Shown here: one piece after another, positions 58,462-64,000 of the stretch | Position numbering within the stretch: the first letter of the stretch is position 1 | Layout of the letters: the number at the start of each line of letters is the position of its first letter | NCBI RefSeq assembly: GCF_009753675.1 | Contig: NZ_WQLV01000002.1 | Location: forward strand, 620,001 to 684,000 | Direction of reading: 5' to 3' | Length of the DNA: 64,000 nucleotides | Source of the DNA: Parasedimentitalea huanghaiensis | Lineage (GTDB): Bacteria > Pseudomonadota > Alphaproteobacteria > Rhodobacterales > Rhodobacteraceae | Notes under the pieces: model-generated | The model's input: the letters and a program-made list of their open reading frames with translations, nothing else | Told to the model about the DNA's origin: nothing | Database searches by the model: none | Made by a program: the position numbers and the translations under genes

Positions 58462-59517
58462 TTAGTTGCGAGACCCAAACCAATGGCGATAGATGGCATC
58501 ATACGTCCCATCTTCGCGCAACGCCAAAAGGGCGCGGTTAACATCTTCGACTAAGGGCGAACCTTCCGGGAAAACAATGCCATAATTTTCTTTGAGGAAC
58601 ACCGCACCAACTGTACGACCAAACTGACTGCCCTGGTGAGAGCTGTAATGGCTGAGAATTGGTGCATCAAAGACCACCACTCGAATGTTACCTGCCTCAA
58701 AGGCATCCAACAGCTCGGTCAGCCCATCGAAGCTGTTATAGTCAATTTCCCGTCTATCCAGAAACCCAGCGGCTGTTGAGCCGTGGATTGTGCCCACTCG
58801 TTTTCCGTACAGGTCATTCACAGAATTGACGCTGCCATTGATGGCATCAACGGTCATCACTGCTGTGATTTTGGCTACAAAAACAGACACCACAAACAGC
58901 GACGAAACTACGAGCATCACACCAAACATACGGCCAATTGGAGTACGTGGAACCCGTTCCTCAAAACCACCATTGACCACTAGGTTCAACGCCCACCAAA
59001 ACGATGGGAACCAAGCCTCTTTCAATGGTCTATCAAAGTAGGGTTGAGCCCTTCGCTCAAATCCCCACATCAGCATGCCACCACCGAGAAGCAGCACAAA
59101 TGCGATTCCAATGGCTGCTGCTAAGTCCCAGGACAACAGCGCCTTAAGAAGCGACGGCTCACGCACATCCTCCGCCTGCACCATCATCTGTAGACCACTT
59201 TCAAAAATGGGATGGCTAAAATCCATCTCAGTTTCGCGGGCTGCGGTGATAGAGATATTCGCGATTGCCAAATCAGCCTGCCCGCTACGCACCAGACTGA
59301 GCATATCGGAAAACCCCTCCTGCCGACTGACGCTGTAGTTCCAGTTCAGACGTTTGGAAAGTGCTTCGAGCAGCTCCATTGAAAAACCAGTATCACCGCC
59401 ACTTTCAACCATGGAAAACGGTGGTCGGGTGACGGTAGCAACCGTCAAGTTCTGCGCTGTCAGGGGCTGGCCCCAAGTCAGTAGCAGAATACAGAAATAA
59501 ACAATGGATCGGAGCAA
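58462..59517 (-). CDS. ionotropic glutamate receptor-like ligand-gated channel
   Basis: A 351-residue membrane protein built as signal peptide (1-21), first half of a type-3 solute-binding domain (22-118), membrane helix (128-152), pore helix and filter loop (168-190), second membrane helix (193-222) and second half of the binding domain (226-348). This is the order of prokaryotic glutamate receptors such as GluR0. Arg94 and Asp284 are in the usual amino-acid contact positions. The filter is VNGGFEER and lacks the TVGYG potassium signature. The ligand is probably an amino acid. Confidence 0.83.
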   Translation of the reverse strand: MLRSIVYFCILLLTWGQPLTAQNLTVATVTRPPFSMVESGGDTGFSMELLEALSKRLNWNYSVSRQEGFSDMLSLVRSGQADLAIANISITAARETEMDFSHPIFESGLQMMVQAEDVREPSLLKALLSWDLAAAIGIAFVLLLGGGMLMWGFERRAQPYFDRPLKEAWFPSFWWALNLVVNGGFEERVPRTPIGRMFGVMLVVSSLFVVSVFVAKITAVMTVDAINGSVNSVNDLYGKRVGTIHGSTAAGFLDRREIDYNSFDGLTELLDAFEAGNIRVVVFDAPILSHYSSHQGSQFGRTVGAVFLKENYGIVFPEGSPLVEDVNRALLALREDGTYDAIYRHWFGSRN

Positions 59518-59805
59518 GGGGCCATTCAGATCATGGGACTACGTGGTTACCATTTTTCTTAGGCTGAACACCTTCATCAAGCAAGCGTCTCGAACTTGTC
59601 CAACTTACAGTCCAACCTTGACTGTGACACCAAAAGCCCGCTGCACAGTACTTGGTGTGTCAATGTGTTGCTGGGCCTGCGGTGCGGATCGCTCCTAAAA
59701 GTCATTTATGCGGAAGATCTACGGTGATCGCTTCCGAGTTGGTGAATTGCACCGTGTCTGATTTCACGCTACGCCAAGGCATTACAGATTTACCGGAGCC
59801 TACAG
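59518..59805. other. 288-bp gap with no recognised gene
   Basis: Lies between the divergent channel gene and dapE. I see no tRNA, long open frame or strong hairpin; it should hold both promoters. Confidence 0.6.
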
Positions 59806-60951
59806 ATGTCCCTGACCGACCCCGCCCACCTGACCGCTAAACTCATTCGCTGCCCGTCGGTCACCCCAATTGAAGGCGGTGCATTGGTGCTGCTGGAAGA
59901 GCTTTTAGGCAAGGCTGGATTCGTCTGCACCCGCGCCGACCGGGGTGAAGTCAGCAACCTGTTTGCGCGCTGGGGCGATAAAGGGCACCCTCGCACTTTT
60001 GGTTTTAACGGCCACACCGATGTGGTGCCCTTGGGTGATGAGGCGGCCTGGACCATGCCACCATTTGGCGCAGAGGAAAAAGACGGGTTCATGTATGGCC
60101 GCGGGGCCACTGACATGAAATCGGGGGTCGCTGCATTTGCTGCTGCAGCAATTGATTTTGTACAGTCCACGCCACCTGAAGGCGCCGTGATCCTGACCAT
60201 TACAGGTGACGAAGAAGGCGAGTCCGTAGACGGCACTACCGCATTGCTAGACTATATGGCCACCGAGGGCGAAGCGATGACCGCTTGTCTGGTCGGAGAG
60301 CCCACATGTCCTGACCAAATGGGGGAAATGATCAAGATCGGCCGCCGCGGCTCGCTCACTGCCCGGTTTACAGTTGTTGGTATACAGGGGCATTCGGCAT
60401 ATCCGCATCGCGCTAATAACCCGCTAAACGCCATGGTAAGGCTTATGGACCAGTTGGCCAGCCACGAGTTGGACCAGGGCACTGATCACTTTGATGCATC
60501 AACATTAGCAGTTGTCACCATCGATACCGGCAATACAGCGACCAACGTGATTCCGGCGCAGGTGACCTCTGCCGTGAATATCCGTTTCAATGACGCACAT
60601 TCCGGTGCGAGTTTGACTCGATGGCTTCAGGAAGAAACTGCCAAAATTGCCACTGAATTTGACTTGCAGATCAATGTAGATGTCAAAGTTTCTGGCGAAA
60701 GCTTTATTACGCCTCCCGGACCTTTGTCGGACCTTGTGGCCGCAGCCGTTGAAGCCGAATGTGGAGTAAAACCAACCCTATCAACCACCGGCGGCACCTC
60801 GGATGCACGGTTTGTAAAAAACCACTGTCCAGTTGTGGAATTTGGACTGGTTGGGCGCACCATGCACCAAGTGGATGAACGCGTTGAGGTCGCCCAAATA
60901 CACCAGCTAAAAGCGGTATACAGTCGAATTTTGACAAACTTTTTCTCATAG
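59806..60951 (+). CDS. dapE: succinyl-diaminopimelate desuccinylase
   Basis: Zinc peptidase of the M20 family in lysine and cell-wall DAP synthesis, 381 residues. Metal ligands lie in [23 protein letters not shown] and a late RTMHQVDE; the lid domain covers about 175-290. GGAG precedes the ATG by six bases. It forms an operon-like run with the DUF2064 gene 11 bases later. Confidence 0.96.
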   Translation: MSLTDPAHLTAKLIRCPSVTPIEGGALVLLEELLGKAGFVCTRADRGEVSNLFARWGDKGHPRTFGFNGHTDVVPLGDEAAWTMPPFGAEEKDGFMYGRGATDMKSGVAAFAAAAIDFVQSTPPEGAVILTITGDEEGESVDGTTALLDYMATEGEAMTACLVGEPTCPDQMGEMIKIGRRGSLTARFTVVGIQGHSAYPHRANNPLNAMVRLMDQLASHELDQGTDHFDASTLAVVTIDTGNTATNVIPAQVTSAVNIRFNDAHSGASLTRWLQEETAKIATEFDLQINVDVKVSGESFITPPGPLSDLVAAAVEAECGVKPTLSTTGGTSDARFVKNHCPVVEFGLVGRTMHQVDERVEVAQIHQLKAVYSRILTNFFS

Positions 60952-60962
60952 AGACAATTTGG

Positions 60963-61553
60963 TTGCCTCGTACTTTGGTGATCATGCTTAAACTTCCACA
61001 AGCTGGTCGGGTGAAAACCCGACTGGGACGGGACTTAGGCATGGTGGACGCTGCCTGGTGGTTTCGCCATCAATCTGCGCGTCTGCTTCGGCGCCTGCGC
61101 GACCCACGCTGGCGCATTGTTCTTGCAGTAGCTCCAGACTGTGCTGTGCTCTCACCGGTCTGGCCAACAGACCTTCCCCGACTGGCCCAAGGCCGTGGCG
61201 ATCTTGGGCAGCGCATGGCGCGGATGTTACGGAGTGCAAATGCGGGCTTGCTCGGTGGCCCCACTTGTTTGATTGGCGCCGATATCCCCGGCATCACGCG
61301 GGACCATATTGCGCGCGCGTTTAACGGTTTGGGTGATCATGATGCGGTTTTTGGACCAGCATTGGATGGCGGATATTGGCTAATAGGTTTGAAACATCCG
61401 CGTCGGCAGCCCCCGGGTTTGTTCTCAAGGGTCCGATGGTCTAGCGAACATGCTCTGGAGGACACTCTGGCCACTCTGCCAGGATATCGAATTGCTTTGA
61501 CTGATCGCCTGCGCGACGTCGACACAGTTGCTGACCTGCAAAAACTTACCTAG
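60963..61553 (+). CDS. DUF2064 / TIGR04282 glycosyltransferase-like protein
   Basis: A 196-residue nucleotidyltransferase-fold protein: LVIMLKLPQAGRVKTRLGRDLG forms the first beta strand and nucleotide loop, and LIGADIPGITRDHI plus FGPALDGGYWLIGL are family motifs. The TTG start is needed to keep the first strand; an ATG at 60984 would cut it. Members resemble CofC-type enzymes. The substrate is unknown. Confidence 0.82.
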   Translation: MPRTLVIMLKLPQAGRVKTRLGRDLGMVDAAWWFRHQSARLLRRLRDPRWRIVLAVAPDCAVLSPVWPTDLPRLAQGRGDLGQRMARMLRSANAGLLGGPTCLIGADIPGITRDHIARAFNGLGDHDAVFGPALDGGYWLIGLKHPRRQPPGLFSRVRWSSEHALEDTLATLPGYRIALTDRLRDVDTVADLQKLT

Positions 61554-61598
61554 CATTTTTGTCGATGACCTTGCTCGCACACCATGCTAGGCGGAGTT

Positions 61599-63860
61599 AT
61601 GAGCCGTATACCTTCCAAGGCAGAAATCCTCGACTGGATTTCAGCCAACCCGACCCTCACCTCGAAACGCGACATTGCCAAAGCCTTTGGTATCAAAGGA
61701 TCTGACCGTATCGACCTGAAGCGCGCCCTGAAAGAGCTAGAAGCTGAAGGTCATCTGCAAAAACGCAAGAAAAGCTACGGCGACCCGGACCGATTGCCGC
61801 CTGTTTCCGTTTTGCTGGTCAAATCACCTGATGCCGACGGCGATCTTTTTGCGCAGCCACTGGAATGGCACGGCGAAGGGGTTGAGCCAATAGTGCTGGT
61901 GCTGCCACGTGCCAGCGATCCGGCACTGGGTGAAGGTGACCGCATTCTGGCTCGCCTGACTGTGGTTCAGGAAGAAAGTCACAACTACGAAGCCCGACTA
62001 ATCCGCCGTATCGGGTCAAATCCCAAACGCGTACTAGGCGTATTCCGCAAGCGATCAGAAGGTGGTCGCATTGTGCCTATCGATAAATCTGCCTCCAATG
62101 AGTGGATCGTCGCCGACGATGCCACGCACGGTGCGCGCGACGGCGAACTGGTCGAAGCAGAACAGGCTGGCCCTAAGGGTCGCATGGGTCTCCCCCGCGC
62201 CCGAATTATCGACCGACTTGGTGACCCATCGGCGCCCAAAGCAGTATCGCTAATCGCCATCCATCAACATGGTATCCCTGACGCGTTTCCTGATGCCGTT
62301 GTTGCTGAGGCTGACGCGGCCAAGCCTATGCCCTTAAAGGGCCGTGAAGACCTTCGCGACATGCCATTGGTCACCATCGATCCCTCAGATGCGCGCGACC
62401 ATGACGACGCATGTTATGCGCACGCAGATGATGACCCCAAGAACCCCGGTGGTCATGTGGTCTGGGTCGCTATTGCGGATGTGGCTGCCTATGTGCGCCC
62501 AGGAACTGCATTAGATCGCGAGGCCCGCAAACGCGGTAACTCCAGCTATTTCCCCGACCGTGTTGTACCCATGCTACCAGACCGGCTTTCTGGGGATCTC
62601 TGTTCCTTACACGAAGGTGTTCCGCGTCCCTGTATCGCCGTCCGAATGCAATTGGATGCCGAAGGGAACAAGATTGCCCATAAATTTGTCCGTGGGTTAA
62701 TGCGATCCGCTGCTTCGCTGCATTACGGCGAGGTGCAAGAAGCCATGGAAGGCGCACCAAATGACCGAACAGGGCCACTTCTACAAGATGTCATCAAACC
62801 GCTATACGCAGCCTATGCTGCCCTAAAAGCAGCCCGTGCCTCCCGCCAGCCGCTGGAACTGAACTTACCCGAACGTAGGATTGTTCTCGGCCAGAATGGA
62901 GCTGTCAAATCGGTCAACTTCCGCGAGCGGTTGGATGCGCACCGGCTGATCGAAGAATTCATGATTCTGGCGAATGTCGCTGCCGCTGAAACACTGATTG
63001 CCAAACGTGCACCACAGTTGTTCCGGGTCCACGAAGAACCGTCTCCAGAAAAACTAGATGCCTTGCGTGAAACCGCTGCGGCTGCAGGACTGACACTGGC
63101 CAAAGGGCAGGTTCTGCAAACGCGGCATCTGAACGCTCTTCTAAACGCCGCCGCTGGTACTGATGAAGCCGAGCTGATTAATATATCTACGTTGCGGTCC
63201 ATGACCCAAGCCTATTATGGTATCGAAAACTTCGGACACTTCGGACTGGCGCTGCGCAACTATGCGCATTTCACCTCACCAATCCGCCGCTACGCAGATT
63301 TGATCGTACATCGGGCACTGGTTACCTCACATGGATGGGGTAAGGATGGGTTAGATCCAGCTGAAGTCGATAAATTGGAACAGACTGCCACCCATATTTC
63401 TGACACCGAGAGACGGTCGATGATGGCCGAAAGAGATACCACAGATCGGTATCTGGCAGCCTTTTTGTCCGAACGCGTTGGCAACGAATTCACTGGTAGA
63501 ATTAATGGCATCGCCCGTTTTGGTGTTTTTGTGAAGCTTGACGAAACCGGTGCCGACGGATTGATTCCCGTACGTAGTCTGGGCCGAGAGTTCTTCCACT
63601 TTGACGCAGATGCAGGCACCCTGATGGGGTCCGATACCGGGTTGATCATTGCCATCGGCCAGCAAGTCACAGTCCGGCTAACCGAGGCCACTCCGGTGAC
63701 CGGAGGTTTACAACTTGAATTGCTGACCCTTGATGACAAGCCCCTGCCCCGCAGCCGTCGAACGAGTCCTGCAGGGCGCTCAGGTGGGAAGCGTAAGGCG
63801 AGTAAGGTCAAACGGAAAACTGACAAGATCAAGCGCAAGGTCGTACGGAAAAAGCGCTGA
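61599..63860 (+). CDS. rnr: ribonuclease R
   Basis: 3'-5' exoribonuclease that degrades structured RNA, 753 residues. It has an N-terminal winged helix, cold-shock domains, the RNB catalytic core with DPSDARDHDDACY and DRVVPMLPDRLSGDLCSL, an S1 domain (about 640-715, GRINGIARFGVFVKLDE) and a lysine/arginine-rich tail of about 30 residues. AGGCGGAG lies upstream of the ATG; an ATG five codons earlier is possible. Confidence 0.96.
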   Translation: MSRIPSKAEILDWISANPTLTSKRDIAKAFGIKGSDRIDLKRALKELEAEGHLQKRKKSYGDPDRLPPVSVLLVKSPDADGDLFAQPLEWHGEGVEPIVLVLPRASDPALGEGDRILARLTVVQEESHNYEARLIRRIGSNPKRVLGVFRKRSEGGRIVPIDKSASNEWIVADDATHGARDGELVEAEQAGPKGRMGLPRARIIDRLGDPSAPKAVSLIAIHQHGIPDAFPDAVVAEADAAKPMPLKGREDLRDMPLVTIDPSDARDHDDACYAHADDDPKNPGGHVVWVAIADVAAYVRPGTALDREARKRGNSSYFPDRVVPMLPDRLSGDLCSLHEGVPRPCIAVRMQLDAEGNKIAHKFVRGLMRSAASLHYGEVQEAMEGAPNDRTGPLLQDVIKPLYAAYAALKAARASRQPLELNLPERRIVLGQNGAVKSVNFRERLDAHRLIEEFMILANVAAAETLIAKRAPQLFRVHEEPSPEKLDALRETAAAAGLTLAKGQVLQTRHLNALLNAAAGTDEAELINISTLRSMTQAYYGIENFGHFGLALRNYAHFTSPIRRYADLIVHRALVTSHGWGKDGLDPAEVDKLEQTATHISDTERRSMMAERDTTDRYLAAFLSERVGNEFTGRINGIARFGVFVKLDETGADGLIPVRSLGREFFHFDADAGTLMGSDTGLIIAIGQQVTVRLTEATPVTGGLQLELLTLDDKPLPRSRRTSPAGRSGGKRKASKVKRKTDKIKRKVVRKKR

Positions 63861-63868
63861 CATGGTAG

Positions 63869-63888
63869 GGTGCGTGCTGGCACGCACC
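63869..63888. terminator. possible terminator after rnr
   Basis: Perfect 9-bp stem GGTGCGTGC/GCACGCACC separated by only two bases, then GTCTATCCTTTTG. It begins nine bases after the stop. Confidence 0.5.
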
Positions 63889-63890
63889 GT

Positions 63891-64000
63891 CTATCCTTTT
63901 GCGGCAGGACGAAGGTGGTAGGTCAAAGCCCGCTTAATCAGCCACCCATGCCGCAGACTTTCTATCTCGCTGGCGTGATCAAATAGTATTGCCCGAGTCC
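63891..64000 (-). CDS. possible C-terminus of a minus-strand gene, cut by the edge
   Basis: An open frame of 35 codons from the right edge, reading ...ILFDHASEIESLRHGWLIK..., ends with a TAG at 63891. It points towards rnr, with a hairpin between, as expected for a convergent gene. The protein is too short to identify. Confidence 0.3.
   Translation of the reverse strand, partial: TRAILFDHASEIESLRHGWLIKRALTYHLRPAAKG

Overview
The window is chromosomal, mostly core DNA from an alphaproteobacterium, most likely a marine Rhodobacterales (Roseobacter-group) species. The evidence is the gene content and order: rpsT-dnaA-dnaN-recF near gyrB, mutM back to back with ubiE-ubiB, serC-serA with a structured leader, kbl-tdh, and a complete hut cluster of the HutF/HutG type. 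Two intergenic repeat families and an IalB-like and a Hint-domain protein also fit that group. I see no rRNA, tRNA, CRISPR array, prophage or insertion sequence. Genes are densely packed, with many 4-base ATGA overlaps.

Layout. 1-1.7 kb: an ECF41/SigJ sigma operon on the minus strand (membrane protein, AhpD-like protein, sigma factor cut by the window edge) with a textbook ECF41 promoter. 1.9-8.1 kb: an oligopeptide-type ABC importer lacking a binding protein, followed by a GNAT, an aldehyde dehydrogenase and an EamA transporter. 8.1-12.3 kb: NAD salvage genes pncB and pncA flanking a membrane-bound hybrid histidine kinase. 12.4-13.4 kb: trhO. 13.4-22.5 kb: gyrB, a quinone-reductase/TetR pair with twin operators, LysE exporter, recF, dnaN, dnaA, a 557-bp possible origin or dnaA control region, and rpsT. 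22.8-28.8 kb: enoyl-CoA hydratase, mutM, ubiE-ubiB, thiolase and an XRE-cupin regulator. 28.8-32.3 kb: a frameshifted AAA gene, a GAF protein and the threonine-degradation pair kbl-tdh. 32.5-39.2 kb: a phosphatase, ClpP, serA, serC, an AI-2E permease and serB, so all three serine-biosynthesis enzymes are present. 39.2-48.3 kb: TSUP permease, an ArsR-SRPBCC-YCII group, asparaginase, IalB-like protein, rlmN, a small protein, LOG protein, a threonine-dehydratase-like enzyme, GntR and dapD. 48.4-56.4 kb: hutUGHI against hutF, with hutD and hutC. 56.4-64 kb: a Hint-domain secreted-type protein, a hypothetical, an ionotropic-glutamate-receptor-like channel, dapE, a DUF2064 protein and rnr.

How the parts work together. 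The hut genes carry histidine through urocanate, imidazolone-propionate and formiminoglutamate to formylglutamate and glutamate, under a HutC repressor whose likely operators lie in both divergent gaps. SerC, SerA and SerB make serine; Kbl and Tdh turn threonine into glycine; DapD and DapE serve the succinylase route to lysine. The replication genes sit beside a gap with one perfect DnaA box and a cluster of GANTC sites. I found no clear new multi-gene system. The most unusual items are the glutamate-receptor-like channel with a non-canonical filter, the Hint-domain protein, a Tdh without its structural-zinc cysteines, and the two structured repeat families.
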